A stretch of 64,000 nucleotides of DNA from Chryseobacterium indologenes (GCA_016025055.1 CP065590.1:3596001-3660000), one strand, 5' to 3'; numbered from the stretch's first letter, positions 26,112 through 35,622 are shown. Numbers and translations: made by a program. The notes: a model not told the origin generated them from the sequence alone.

Positions 26112-26963
26112 CTAATCCTTTTTTATAAGGCTACATTTTTCGTCCTTTGTTTCCTTGCTCTTTTTTGAAGAGAAAACAGGTTTGTTTTGGAGTTTTTTCT
26201 TGGTCATTTTTTCTTTCAGCACCTTCAGGTTTTCTGTTATTATTTGTGGTAGAAATGTTTCCTTCCAGGGAATTGTCTTTGCTTCAAAATGAGATTTTAA
26301 ACCTATACGTTTTAAATCTTCTTTGATATTCCAACCTCCGTTTCGATTCCATCCGATAGGGTCAAGTTCTCTTTGGAAAGGGAATTGAACTGCGATAAGG
26401 TCTTTTGGTAATTCCAGAATGCTGTCGTAGTCTAATTCTTGGAATTCATGTATTTTGGGATTGTAGGGAATGATGTAAGCATTCGCATCCTCGGAGAAGT
26501 AATGATCTATTTCATCAAAGACGATTCCTTTTGACAAAAAATCATCTTTAGGACGAAGCATACCCATTCGGATATCAACATAGAAGGTATGACCTTCAAT
26601 ATTGATTGTAGGAAGCATTCCCTTTTGGGTTCTGTCATTGAATGCCGTCTGATCCACCATCAAGTCGAAGTCTGTTTTATTTTCTAATTCTTGGGGTGTT
26701 AGCTTATACTTTTCTGCCATTCCTGCTGGATCAAGCACAACGAGTTCCGGTATCTTTACTGAAGTGTCTTCTCCGTTACTTATAAGGTTCGGAATGTTCT
26801 TCTCCTGTAGACTATAGTTAAAAGCGTAGCCATCTTCTACATCGCTCATTACGTAAATTGAAATGGTATTGACTGGATTGTTTTTTTCCCTTAACTCGAC
26901 CTTATTTATATCGATCAAGAAATCTGTTCCCTCGATATTTATACTGGGCAATTCTCTTTCCAT
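26112..26963 (-). CDS. Unrecognised ICE protein with a duplicated motif (between traD and traE)
   Basis: A 283-aa soluble protein I cannot name. It has two related segments, LPSINIEGTDFLIDI (about 5-19) and LPTINIEGHTFYVDI (about 117-131), each followed by a charged stretch, so it seems to be an internal duplication. The C-terminus is very basic (KEKMTKKKLQNKPVFSSKKS), suggesting nucleic-acid contact. It lies 30 bases after traD on the same strand and precedes the mer cargo, so it belongs to the transfer operon by position. Confidence 0.6.
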   Translation of the reverse strand: MERELPSINIEGTDFLIDINKVELREKNNPVNTISIYVMSDVEDGYAFNYSLQEKNIPNLISNGEDTSVKIPELVVLDPAGMAEKYKLTPQELENKTDFDLMVDQTAFNDRTQKGMLPTINIEGHTFYVDIRMGMLRPKDDFLSKGIVFDEIDHYFSEDANAYIIPYNPKIHEFQELDYDSILELPKDLIAVQFPFQRELDPIGWNRNGGWNIKEDLKRIGLKSHFEAKTIPWKETFLPQIITENLKVLKEKMTKKKLQNKPVFSSKKSKETKDEKCSLIKKD

Positions 26964-26993
26964 ACTTCGTTGTTTTAAAAGACAAAGGGAAGT

Positions 26994-27629
26994 CTATACA
27001 AACTCCCCAATGTCGAAATTTTCCAAATCATTTTTCCGCAAAGTGGAAGAACTGGTTTCCGTTTCAGAAGAAAGGCTACTATCCAATAGCTCTGCTATTT
27101 TACGAGAAGTGCCTTCCATAGAATTTTCCAAAAGGCTGAATAATTCGGTTCCCTGTATTTTCTGAACTATAGCTATCGCTGTTTCCTTTTGAGATTGCTC
27201 CAGTTTTTCTTTTTGAAGCAGTATCCCCACGGAGCTTAGTTCTTCAAAGGTAACCCCTTGGGCGAAACCGTTATCGCCATCGGATAATTCGTACCTATTC
27301 CATTCTTCCTCCTCTTCCCCAAAATCAGGCATATTACTGAAAACTTCGTCCAGCTCTTCCTGCGGAATTTGAATGCCGACGTTTTCATTTTCGTCGTATT
27401 CTATGTCAAAATTATCAGGATTTATTTCTGGTTTTTCAACTTGGCTTTCGGTGGCATTGTTTGGCACCGAAAGGCTTCTCTTAGGTCTAGGTTGCCCCAT
27501 AATATCGGGCAGTTTAGGGTTGCTTTTTTCCTGTATCGGTTTTCTTTCTGAACTTTTTTTGATTACAATCTTGTCCTGCACAAGCAGGGCAATCACAATC
27601 AGCAGGCATATCACAATTACTATTTCCAT
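26994..27629 (-). CDS. traD: Conjugal transfer protein TraD of CTnDOT-type ICEs
   Basis: A 211-aa protein with an N-terminal membrane helix (about 2-17), a Pro- and Asp/Glu-rich middle (PKLPDIMGQPRPKRSL, then FGEEEEEWNRYELSDGDNGFAQG) and the ending NDLENFDIGEFV that marks the Bacteroidota TraD family. It is not related to the F-plasmid TraD coupling ATPase. It starts two bases after the DUF3408 gene stop. Function in transfer is undefined. Confidence 0.82.
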   Translation of the reverse strand: MEIVIVICLLIVIALLVQDKIVIKKSSERKPIQEKSNPKLPDIMGQPRPKRSLSVPNNATESQVEKPEINPDNFDIEYDENENVGIQIPQEELDEVFSNMPDFGEEEEEWNRYELSDGDNGFAQGVTFEELSSVGILLQKEKLEQSQKETAIAIVQKIQGTELFSLLENSMEGTSRKIAELLDSSLSSETETSSSTLRKNDLENFDIGEFV

Positions 27630-27631
27630 AA

Positions 27632-28036
27632 CTATAAAATGGGTTTAAAACGTTCGTTGAAATAATCAGTAATATCATCCCCAAACTCCCTAAAGTGGTG
27701 TTCAAGGATGTTGTCGATATAAGAATAGAGTGTAGTCTTTTCTTCTCTTGTTAATTGCACAATGCGGATTAACCTTTCGTGGTATTCGGGACGTATGTAA
27801 ACGACCTTTCCGTTTCGACCTGAAGGAAACCGATTGACCAGAAATGTCTCCTCATAATCCACCTTCTTTGAGGAACTATTGCGGGCTTTTTCTTTTGGTT
27901 TTATTTCCTTCTGTATTTCCTGTTGTTGATTGGCTTCGGGTACAGTAAAAGACTGATTACCACTCATGATATTCATGATTAATTCTTCATCAACAACAGG
28001 TTTATCGAAGTCTTTTCTTCTCTTATCTGTTGACAT
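27632..28036 (-). CDS. DUF3408 protein (TraB/TraC-like), partner of the ParA-like protein
   Basis: A 134-aa protein with a disordered N-terminal half and a C-terminal DUF3408 domain (VYIRPEYHERLIRIVQLTREEKTTLYSYIDNILEHH), which looks like a ribbon-helix-helix DNA-binding fold. It follows the ParA-like gene by 11 bases, an arrangement like ParA with a small centromere-binding partner. Confidence 0.82.
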   Translation of the reverse strand: MSTDKRRKDFDKPVVDEELIMNIMSGNQSFTVPEANQQQEIQKEIKPKEKARNSSSKKVDYEETFLVNRFPSGRNGKVVYIRPEYHERLIRIVQLTREEKTTLYSYIDNILEHHFREFGDDITDYFNERFKPIL

Positions 28037-28047
28037 ACTTAACTATT

Positions 28048-28815
28048 TTAGAGGTTAACAATTTTTAAAAACTCCTCAACAAACAAATCCATTCTAGTTA
28101 CTTTCATAAGCTGTGGTTCGGCAGGTAGCAAACTTGACCGGAATACACTGTTCAAGGTATCATCCGTTTCTTTCCTGAAACGTTTACTATCCATGATTTT
28201 TGAGGTCATTACAGATAAATCAAGCTCGTTAATGACACTTTGATAAGCCTCGTATATTCCTGTCTTTTCCCGGCCATCTACCTGGTTCCAAAACATCCAC
28301 ATTTTCTGATCCTCATTACTCTCAGCAGTTTCGGGTAAGCCAAGGAATGCTTTAGTAAAGCTCAACGTACTTTCCATAACCAGACGGTCAGCACTGATTG
28401 GAGAAAAAATAAAATCCATTGTTCTTAAGGTAGTAAGCACACCTTTTGTATTAGCTGTGCCGGGAAGGTCAAAAAAAGTTATATCAGGCTCTATTGTAGA
28501 TTGATTTACGTATTCCAAAGCCTTTGACAAGGCATCCTCCGCTTTACAACTGATAATCGGATATGCCTTTTTATTGATGCTTTGATACAATTTCATTGCA
28601 GATCTTTTATGGTAATCATTCTGCATAATAGTTTTCAAATCCCTTTCTCTCATATTGGCTAAGCTGTGTTGTGGAAAATCACAATCCATTACAAGGACAT
28701 TAAATCCTAAACGATAATGCAATACACTTGAAAGTAGTGCAGTCATAGTAGATTTTCCAACACCGCCTTTAGGCGTTGAAAAACTGATTTTTAAAGTTTT
28801 CTTTTCTGTTTCCAT
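28048..28815 (-). CDS. traA: ParA-family ATPase (TraA)
   Basis: A 255-aa ParA/MinD-type ATPase with a deviant Walker A KGGVGKST (16-23), a Walker B-like FFDLPGT and an ISADRLVMESTLSF stretch typical of TraA of CTnDOT-like ICEs. It may position the excised circle or recruit it to the mating channel. It is the first gene of the minus-strand tra operon; its promoter must lie in the 700-base gap upstream. Confidence 0.87.
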   Translation of the reverse strand: METEKKTLKISFSTPKGGVGKSTMTALLSSVLHYRLGFNVLVMDCDFPQHSLANMRERDLKTIMQNDYHKRSAMKLYQSINKKAYPIISCKAEDALSKALEYVNQSTIEPDITFFDLPGTANTKGVLTTLRTMDFIFSPISADRLVMESTLSFTKAFLGLPETAESNEDQKMWMFWNQVDGREKTGIYEAYQSVINELDLSVMTSKIMDSKRFRKETDDTLNSVFRSSLLPAEPQLMKVTRMDLFVEEFLKIVNL

Positions 28816-29016
28816 TATTTAAAGATTTATTGTTACACATTTTATTTGTTTGACAGGTTTGAATATTGGTGTATTTAAATAGCACCTATTTCCCGTATGC
28901 CTGTATTCCCTTTTTGGAAATTTTCTTGATTGTTATTTGCTTTCATTACCGCTTGGTGGGTAATCATTTTTAGCAACTGGTAAACCTTGTAGCTAGTAAA
29001 TTGCTTTATCGCTTTT

Positions 29017-29065
29017 ATGCTTTTACACTTTTATTGTTTTATGCTTTTAAAACCATATGCTTTTA
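29017..29065 (+). repeat. Three direct repeats of atgctttta
   Basis: The nonamer atgctttta occurs exactly at 29017-29025, 29041-29049 and 29057-29065, with a partial copy (gctttta) at 29011. They lie about 200 bases upstream of the ParA-like gene. Such iterons are typical of partition or origin sites; function is inferred. Confidence 0.65.
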
Positions 29066-29318
29066 TTCCAAAATATTTGTACTAAAACCCAATTTATTTT
29101 TTACCCCTAATACATTTTTTATTACCTGCACTAAAACTATACGGCAAATAAAGCGATCGAATTGGCTCATTATTGATGTGTGGCAGTGTTTGGCTTCCAA
29201 GGGCAGAGTTTGTCCTAGTATCACATTGCAATACTTTTATTAACAGTTGGTTACTTTGTAAAATGAATTTTACTAACGGATTTATGCAAAGCATCTTGAT
29301 AAAATGGACACGAAGCAG

Positions 29319-29340
29319 AACGGCTTCAAGCCGTTTTTTC
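29319..29340 (+). terminator. Terminator-like hairpin with T-run
   Basis: The stem aacggc/gccgtt around ttcaa (29319-29335) is followed by a T-run. No plus-strand gene ends nearby, so it may shield the mob region or end a small RNA. Confidence 0.5.
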
Positions 29341-29352
29341 CTGTTACATTTA

Positions 29353-29377
29353 ATCCGTCCCGCAGGGCGGATTTTTG
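29353..29377 (+). terminator. Second terminator-like hairpin
   Basis: The arms atccgtccc and gggcggat pair around gca with one bulged base (29353-29372), followed by five T residues. It stands directly before the long inverted repeat. Confidence 0.45.
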
Positions 29378-29392
29378 TGTTCACCGGAACAC

Positions 29393-29448
29393 GGCAAGTT
29401 GTGTTTTGAGGCACTCGAAACCGAGTTAGTGCCTCAAAACAACTTGCC
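29393..29448. repeat. Long inverted repeat, candidate oriT
   Basis: The left arm at 29393-29415 and right arm at 29428-29448 are reverse complements over 21 bases, apart from a two-base bulge in the left arm. The loop is 12 bases (cgaaaccgagtt). It lies 66 bases before the mobA start. Relaxases recognise such hairpins next to the nick site, and the context makes this the best oriT candidate. Confidence 0.6.
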
Positions 29449-29514
29449 CTGCTGGGAGCTTAAAAAACGTCTTCCGAAGTCAGCGTTTTTGTGTGAATTT
29501 AAAATGGATTAGTG

Positions 29515-29952
29515 ATGAACGAGAACAATAACAAAAAACAGAATAAGGGCGGACGGAGAGCTAAGACCGACCCAAGCATCCACCGCCACGTTTTCCGTCT
29601 TACAGACGAAGAAAATGCCAAACTTTTATCGCTTTTTGAAGCATCGGGAATGCCCAATAAAGCAAAGTTTATCATTTCTCTGCTGTTCAGTAAGGAAATG
29701 AAATCGGTTAAAATTGACAAAGGAACGGTTGATTTTTATATGCGATTGACCTCGTTTCACAGTCAGTTTCGCTCCGTAGGTGTGAACTATAACCAGATTG
29801 TAAAGCTGCTGTACAAGAATTTTTCGGAGAAAAAAGCCGCAGCATTCCTGTACAAATTGGAAAAACAGACGGCTGAAATGGCGATGCTATGCCAAAAAAT
29901 TATCCAGCTAACCGAAGATTTTGAAGCGAAGAACCTGAAAAAACAGCGTTAG
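29515..29952 (+). CDS. mobA: Mobilisation protein MobA (relaxosome accessory, MobC-like)
   Basis: I choose the ATG at 29515 over the GTG at 29512. The 145-aa protein has a basic, disordered N-terminus (NKKQNKGGRRAKTDPSIHRHV), a ribbon-helix-helix-like region with LTDEENAKLLSLFEASG, and a helical C-terminal half with the GVNYNQIVK motif of MobC-type accessory proteins. It should bind oriT and help the relaxase. It lies just after the long inverted repeat and 87 bases before the relaxase gene. Confidence 0.85.
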   Translation: MNENNNKKQNKGGRRAKTDPSIHRHVFRLTDEENAKLLSLFEASGMPNKAKFIISLLFSKEMKSVKIDKGTVDFYMRLTSFHSQFRSVGVNYNQIVKLLYKNFSEKKAAAFLYKLEKQTAEMAMLCQKIIQLTEDFEAKNLKKQR

Positions 29953-30039
29953 ACCTGGATGAGCTAGCCATTAAAAGATAAAAATCAATAGCTCATCCAC
30001 GCTCCATTACCATTAAGAAAATAAAAAAATCAATGAAAA

Positions 30040-31326
30040 ATGATAGCAAAAATAGGAAGAAGCGAAAATTTATACGGTGCATTGGCATACAATCAGCTCA
30101 AAGTGGAGAATGAAAACGGGCAGATTTTGTTTGCCAATAAGATGATTGAAACCGCAAGCGGTCATTATTCCGTTGCCCAATTAGCACAATCTTTTGCCCC
30201 TTATTTGATAGCCAACCGTAATACCGAGAAACATACGTTGCATATTTCGCTCAATCCCGACCCGAAAGATAAGGTTAGCGATGACAGGTTTCGGCAAATG
30301 GCGGAAGAATATATGCGGGAAATGGGCTACGGCGAACAGCCTTTTGTGGTATTTAAACATACCGATATTGACCGCAGTCATATTCATATCGTATCGGTTT
30401 GTGTGGACGAGAATGGTAAAAAAATCTCTGACAAGTTTGAAAAAATGCGGTCTATGAATGTATGCCGTGAACTGGAAAGACAACACGGGCTGATACCCGC
30501 AACGGATAAGGAGCGCAACCAAACTGATAAGGTTTTCCGTCCGATAGATTATCAGGCAGGCGATGTAAAGAGCCAAATCGCTTCAGTTATTAGGCATTTG
30601 CCAAACTACTATAAATTCCAAACTTTGGGAGAATACAATGCCTTGCTTTCTTTGTTCAATATTACCACCGAAAAAATAGAAGGCGAATTGCAAGGAAAAA
30701 TGCAGAAAGGTTTATTGTACATTCCATTAAATGAAAAAGGCGAAAGAGCCGGGCATCCGTTCAAGGCTTCGCTTTTCGGAAAGAACGCAGGGCTTCCGGC
30801 TTTGGAATTGCATTTTGTAAAATGCAAAGAGGATTTAAAAGACCACCCGACAAAACCAACCATTAAAGCTGCCGTTACCATTGCCCAGCAATCAAAAAAT
30901 GATGAGCAGGGCTTTAAAAAGCAGTTAGTCGAACAAGGCATTAATGTAGTGGTGCGTAGAAATGACACAGGACGTATTTACGGAATAACTTTTATCGACC
31001 ACAATTCTAAAACGGTTTGGAACGGTTCACGATTGGCAAAGGAACTTTCTGCCAATACCTTTAATGATTATTGGAACAATAATATCAAACCCGAGGTTAA
31101 AGAACCAGTTGAACTACAATCGAAAATATCAAAACCAAATGATGCAGATCTTCCTACAGAAGAACCTCATCATTTGTTCGACTTCCTGAATACTACTGAA
31201 AAATACGAAGACGGTTTGATAGAAGCGTTGGGCGGTTTATTGCCCGAAGCTCAGGGTGAAGACTACGAGGAACAGGATTTTGCCAATAAAATGAAGAAGA
31301 AACGGAAACGCAAAAGAGGTCAGTAA
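30040..31326 (+). CDS. mobB: Relaxase MobB (MOBP-type mobilisation nuclease)
   Basis: A 428-aa relaxase that nicks one strand at oriT and stays bound to the 5' end during transfer. The N-terminal relaxase domain shows EKHTLHISLNPDP and the metal-binding DRSHIHIVSVCVD motif; the catalytic Tyr is probably in the N-terminal NLYGALAYNQ stretch. The C-terminal third is polar and very basic at the end (MKKKRKRKRGQ). It lies between mobA and the coupling protein gene as in CTnDOT. Confidence 0.92.
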   Translation: MIAKIGRSENLYGALAYNQLKVENENGQILFANKMIETASGHYSVAQLAQSFAPYLIANRNTEKHTLHISLNPDPKDKVSDDRFRQMAEEYMREMGYGEQPFVVFKHTDIDRSHIHIVSVCVDENGKKISDKFEKMRSMNVCRELERQHGLIPATDKERNQTDKVFRPIDYQAGDVKSQIASVIRHLPNYYKFQTLGEYNALLSLFNITTEKIEGELQGKMQKGLLYIPLNEKGERAGHPFKASLFGKNAGLPALELHFVKCKEDLKDHPTKPTIKAAVTIAQQSKNDEQGFKKQLVEQGINVVVRRNDTGRIYGITFIDHNSKTVWNGSRLAKELSANTFNDYWNNNIKPEVKEPVELQSKISKPNDADLPTEEPHHLFDFLNTTEKYEDGLIEALGGLLPEAQGEDYEEQDFANKMKKKRKRKRGQ

Positions 31327-31431
31327 TAACATTCAGCCAAACACTGCCACGCACCGCCATTGAATGCCACATTCTTATAGCCACTGAATAGAGCTTTTAA
31401 ATTCACGCCCGAACATTAAAACTAAAAAATA

Positions 31432-33432
31432 ATGCAGGGAGAAGACGATTTAAGAGGTTTAGCCAAAATAATGGCTTTTATGAGGGCAGTAAGTATTCTA
31501 TTGGTACTGATGCACCTTTATTGGTTCTGCTACGGTTTCTTTATGGAACGTGGCTGGACGTTGGAAGTAATCAACAAAATATTAGGCAATTTCGACAGAA
31601 CGGCGGGTTTATTTTCACACGCCTTATATACCAAAGCGTTCGCTTTGGTTTTGTTGGCTTTGAGTTGTTTGGGAACGAAAGGCGTAAAGAATGAGAGGAT
31701 AACCTGGTCTAAAATTTACGTGGCTTTGAGAGTTGGTTTTGTGCTTTTCTTTCTGAACACACCATTGTTAAAGCTATCTCCAATAATAGGCACATTTCTG
31801 TATATCCTTACTATCTCGTTAGGTTATATCGCTTTGCTGATGGCAGGTGTATGGATGAGCCGATTGCTCCGTACCAATCTGATGGACGATGTTTTCAATA
31901 ATGAGAACGAGAGCTTTCAACAGGAAACAAAGTTGATGGAAAACGAGTATTCCGTTAACCTGCCCACCAAATTTTACTACAAAGGCAAATGGAATAACGG
32001 TTGGATAAACATTGTAAATCCTTTCAGGGCATCAATCGTGTTGGGTACTCCGGGTTCAGGAAAATCGTATGCCATCGTAAACAATTACATCAAGCAACAG
32101 ATTGAGAAAGGTTTTAGTATGTACATCTACGATTTTAAGTTTGATGACCTTTCCACCATTGCGTACAACCATTTGTTGAAGCATCTGGATAAATACAAAG
32201 TTCAACCCAAATTTTACGTCATCAACTTTGATGCCCCACGAAAGAGCCACCGTTGCAATCCACTTAATCCCGATTTTATGACGGACATTTCCGATGCTTA
32301 CGAAGCAGCTTATACCATAATGCTGAACCTCAACCGTAGCTGGATACAGAAGCAAGGGGATTTTTTCGTGGAAAGCCCAATTATCCTATTGGCTGCCATT
32401 ATTTGGTATCTGAAAATCTATGAGGACGGTAAGTATTGTACATTCCCACACGCCATTGAATTGCTGAATAAAAAGTATTCGGACGTATTTACCATTCTGA
32501 CCTCATATTCCGATTTGGAAAACTATCTTTCTCCGTTTATGGATGCTTGGCAAGGTGGCGCACAAGACCAATTGCAGGGACAGATAGCATCGGCAAAAAT
32601 TCCTTTGTCAAGAATGATTAGCCCGCAGTTGTATTGGGTTATGACAGGCGATGACTTTACGCTCGACATCAATAACCCAAAAGAGCCTAAAATTTTGTGC
32701 GTTGGTAATAATCCCGACCGCCAAAATATCTACTCCGCAGCATTGGGGTTATACAATTCAAGAATTGTAAAGCTCATCAACAAAAAAGGACAATTAAAGA
32801 GTTCAGTAATCATAGATGAGTTGCCCACAATTTATTTTAGGGGACTGGACAATCTTGTTGCAACTGCAAGAAGTAATAAGGTAGCTGTATGTTTGGGCTT
32901 TCAGGACTTTTCGCAATTAACAAGGGATTACGGCGACAAAGAAAGCAAGGTTATCCAAAATACAGTAGGCAATATATTTAGTGGTCAGGTGGTTGGAGAA
33001 ACGGCAAAAAGCCTTTCGGAACGTTTCGGAAAAGTATTGCAGAAACGCCAAAGTATGACGATTAACAGGAATGATAAATCTACTTCCATATCCACACAAT
33101 TAGATAGCCTTATTCCGGCTTCCAAAATTTCAACGCTTACACAGGGTATGTTTGTGGGTTCTGTATCCGATAATTTCGATGAGCGTATCGAGCAAAAGAT
33201 TTTCAACGCTGAAATTGTCGTGGACAATGAAAAAGTTGTCGCAGAAACTAAAGCGTACCAGAAGATACCGGAAATCCTAACCTTTGCAGATGAGCAGGGC
33301 GAGGATAAGATGAAAGAACAGATTGAAAGCAATTACCGCCAGATAAAAATAGACATTGTATATATTATTAAAACCGAAATGGAGCGTATCAAAAATGACC
33401 CGAGCTTACAACATTTGGTGCAACAAGGGTAA
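31432..33432 (+). CDS. mobC: Type IV coupling protein MobC (VirD4/TraG-like)
   Basis: A 666-aa inner-membrane ATPase that brings the relaxase-DNA complex to the mating channel. Several N-terminal membrane helices (about 18-38, 65-80, 97-110 and 117-140) are followed by Walker A GTPGSGKS (205-212), a Walker B SSVIIDELPT and the YWF-like C-terminal domain with VGNIFSGQVVGETAKSLSERFG. Normal length, intact. It ends the mob operon. Confidence 0.92.
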   Translation: MQGEDDLRGLAKIMAFMRAVSILLVLMHLYWFCYGFFMERGWTLEVINKILGNFDRTAGLFSHALYTKAFALVLLALSCLGTKGVKNERITWSKIYVALRVGFVLFFLNTPLLKLSPIIGTFLYILTISLGYIALLMAGVWMSRLLRTNLMDDVFNNENESFQQETKLMENEYSVNLPTKFYYKGKWNNGWINIVNPFRASIVLGTPGSGKSYAIVNNYIKQQIEKGFSMYIYDFKFDDLSTIAYNHLLKHLDKYKVQPKFYVINFDAPRKSHRCNPLNPDFMTDISDAYEAAYTIMLNLNRSWIQKQGDFFVESPIILLAAIIWYLKIYEDGKYCTFPHAIELLNKKYSDVFTILTSYSDLENYLSPFMDAWQGGAQDQLQGQIASAKIPLSRMISPQLYWVMTGDDFTLDINNPKEPKILCVGNNPDRQNIYSAALGLYNSRIVKLINKKGQLKSSVIIDELPTIYFRGLDNLVATARSNKVAVCLGFQDFSQLTRDYGDKESKVIQNTVGNIFSGQVVGETAKSLSERFGKVLQKRQSMTINRNDKSTSISTQLDSLIPASKISTLTQGMFVGSVSDNFDERIEQKIFNAEIVVDNEKVVAETKAYQKIPEILTFADEQGEDKMKEQIESNYRQIKIDIVYIIKTEMERIKNDPSLQHLVQQG

Positions 33433-33563
33433 TATGAAAAAGAGCTACTTCGTAAGTATTCTCTTTCGGATGCTGATTGAATTTTAATTTATCAGAAAGA
33501 AAAGAAGATAACACGGTTACGTTTTTTTTGAGTAAAGGGTTAGATAAAGAGCATTTATAGTTA

Positions 33564-33595
33564 TTGTAGATGTAAAAAAATAACTGTAGTTTTGC
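33564..33595 (+). promoter_or_regulatory. Bacteroidota promoter of the SulP operon; also matches the CTnDOT att core pattern
   Basis: TTG at 33564-33566 and TAGTTTTG at 33587-33594 are 20 bases apart, a good -33/-7 pair. The ten bases gtagttttgc (33586-33595) also fit GTAnnTTTGC, the core at which CTnDOT integrates. The promoter role is the likelier one. Confidence 0.7.
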
Positions 33596-33599
33596 AAAC

Positions 33600-33745
33600 T
33601 CAATGAAAAGAACAACACAAATATCTTCTCAAGTTACTCCGCCTTGATAGGCGGTTAGCAGTTCTTTTTCCCAATTTAATTTATTGGTCGCTTTGTCGCA
33701 TCCGAAAGTTTCACTTTCGGCTCATTGCCTTTTCAACAATTTTAA
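33600..33745 (+). ncRNA. Structured 5' leader of the SulP operon (possible cis-regulatory RNA)
   Basis: Between the promoter and the ATG at 33761 lie about 160 bases with three helices: an outer pairing gaaaagaac (33604-33612) with gttctttttc (33661-33670), an inner 6-bp hairpin ccgcct/aggcgg with loop tgat (33639-33654), and a separate 7-bp hairpin ccgaaag/ctttcgg (33702-33720). I do not recognise a known riboswitch. Confidence 0.5.
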
Positions 33746-33760
33746 TTTTATATATATATT

Positions 33761-35286
33761 ATGCAAAAAATCATTAATTTGTTTGACTTCAAACAAAAGG
33801 TAGATTACAAAACAGAAGTATTATCAGGTGTTACCGTAGCCTTGGCATTGGTTCCTGAAGCGGTAGCATTTGCTTTAATTGCAGGTCTTTCTCCATTAGT
33901 TGGTTTATATGCCGCCTTTATGATGGGGCTGGTTACCTCTATATTAGGCGGTCGTCCTGGAATGATTTCAGGAGCAACAGGTGCAATCGCAGTTGTCATC
34001 GTGGCTTTAGCAAAAACCCACGGTGTAGAGTACGTCTTTGCCACCGTTATCCTTGCTGGTCTTATTCAGATGTTGGCGGGATTTCTAAAATTAGGAAAGC
34101 TCATTCGATTAGTGCCACATCCTGTTATTTTTGGTTTTGTGAACGGTTTAGCGATTATCATTTTTATGTCGCAGCTCGACCAGTTTAAAGACGCTTCCGG
34201 CAATTGGCTTACGGGTTCGAATATGTATATCCTTTTGGGCTTAGTAGCTCTAACAATGCTTATCATCTGGGGTTTACCAAAATTAACCAAAGCTATTCCG
34301 GCATCTCTAACTGCTATTTTGGTCGTATTTGGACTGGTGTACTTTCTTAAATTAGACACTAAAACCGTTGGCGATATTGCGTCAATAAAAGGTGGTTTCC
34401 CCCATTTCATATTCCTTCTATTCCTTTTAATTTAGAAACACTTCAAATCATTTTTCCTTATGCCGCAATAGTTGCGGGTGTGGGACTGATTGAAAGTTTG
34501 CTTACGTTAAATATCATAGATGAAATTACTGAAACAAGAGGCTATAGTAATAGAGAAGCTGTGGCACAAGGAACCGCTAATATTTTATCTGGTTTCTTTT
34601 CAGGAATGGGCGGTTGTGCTATGCTTGGTCAGAGTTTAATCAATATTTCCAGTGGTGCAAGGGCACGGTTGTCAGGAATTATCGCTTCTGTGGCTTTGTT
34701 AATTTTTATTATGTTTGGCAGTGGTCTGATAGAAAAAGTGCCTATGGCAGCTCTTACAGGTTTGATGATAATGGTAGCTATCGGTACGTTTGAATGGGCA
34801 AGTATTCGCATCATCAATAAAATGCCACGACACGATATTTTCGTTGGTATGCTGGTCGCTCTGATTACGGTTGTTTTACATAATCTCGCATTAGCCGTAT
34901 TAATCGGTGTTATCATTTCCGCTTTAGTGTTTGCTTGGGAAAGTGCAAAACGTATTCGTGCCAGAAAATATGTTGACGAAAAAGGAATAAAGCATTATGA
35001 AATTTTCGGACCGCTTTTCTTTGGTTCTACAACAGCCTTTACTGAAAAATTCGATATCCTTAATGACCCCGAAGAAGTCATTATTGATTTCAAAGAAAGT
35101 AAAGTGGTGGATATGTCTGCTATTGAAGCACTTAATGTACTGACACATCGCTACGCTAAACAAAAAAAAAAAATCCATTTACGTCATTTAAGTCAGGACT
35201 GTAGACAATTATTGAAAAATGCTGAAAGTGTTATCGAAATAAATATTATTGAAGACCCCACTTACAAAGTGATGTTGGATAAATAA
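33761..35286 (+). pseudogene. SulP-family anion transporter with STAS domain, frame broken in a C-run
   Basis: The first frame stops at 34435 and the rest runs to 35286; the C-run 34399-34403 has 5 bases and 6 join them, reading [13 protein letters not shown] through the break, for about 508 aa. About ten membrane helices carry the SulP signature region near the N-terminus ([33 protein letters not shown]). A cytosolic STAS domain forms the last 120 residues (IDFKESKVVDMSAIEAL). SulP proteins carry sulfate, bicarbonate or other anions; the substrate cannot be told. It lies with a DksA-like gene behind its own promoter as ICE cargo. Confidence 0.88.
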
Positions 35287-35292
35287 TTTGTT

Positions 35293-35622
35293 ATGACACA
35301 GGAAGAAAAAGCAGAATTGCAAACTGCAATCGAGCAAAAAATAACAAAAACGAAAAAAGACATTGCGGACTACAAGGAAATGACCATACCTGTAGCCCCC
35401 GATGTTGCTATTGGAAGAATTAGTAGAATGGATGCCATTAACAATAAAAGTGTGTTGGAAGCCAGTTTACGTGAAGCCGAAAGCAAATTGATAAGATTAA
35501 AAAACGCTTTACAAAAAATCAATGATGAGAGCCTTGGTATCTGTATTAAATGCCATCAACCCATTCCTTATAAACGTATGCTCATTATCCCTGACAGCGT
35601 AAAATGTGTGGGTTGTTCTTAA
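35293..35622 (+). CDS. TraR/DksA-family C4 zinc-finger protein
   Basis: A 109-aa protein: a long coiled-coil first part (about 1-75) and a C4 zinc finger with C84, C87, C105 and C108. DksA-like proteins enter the RNA polymerase secondary channel and change promoter choice. It starts seven bases after the SulP gene stop, so the two share a transcript. The coiled-coil tip lacks an obvious D-x-x-D-x-A motif, so the effect may differ from that of DksA. Confidence 0.83.
   Translation: MTQEEKAELQTAIEQKITKTKKDIADYKEMTIPVAPDVAIGRISRMDAINNKSVLEASLREAESKLIRLKNALQKINDESLGICIKCHQPIPYKRMLIIPDSVKCVGCS

Larger units (their letters stand above)
28816..29514. other. 700-base non-coding region between traA and mobA (probable oriT and promoters)
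   Basis: The gap separates the divergent tra and mob operons, where ICE transfer origins usually lie. It holds three direct repeats (29017-29065), two terminator-like hairpins (29319-29340 and 29353-29377) and a long inverted repeat (29393-29448) just ahead of mobA. No gene is convincing here. Confidence 0.65.
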
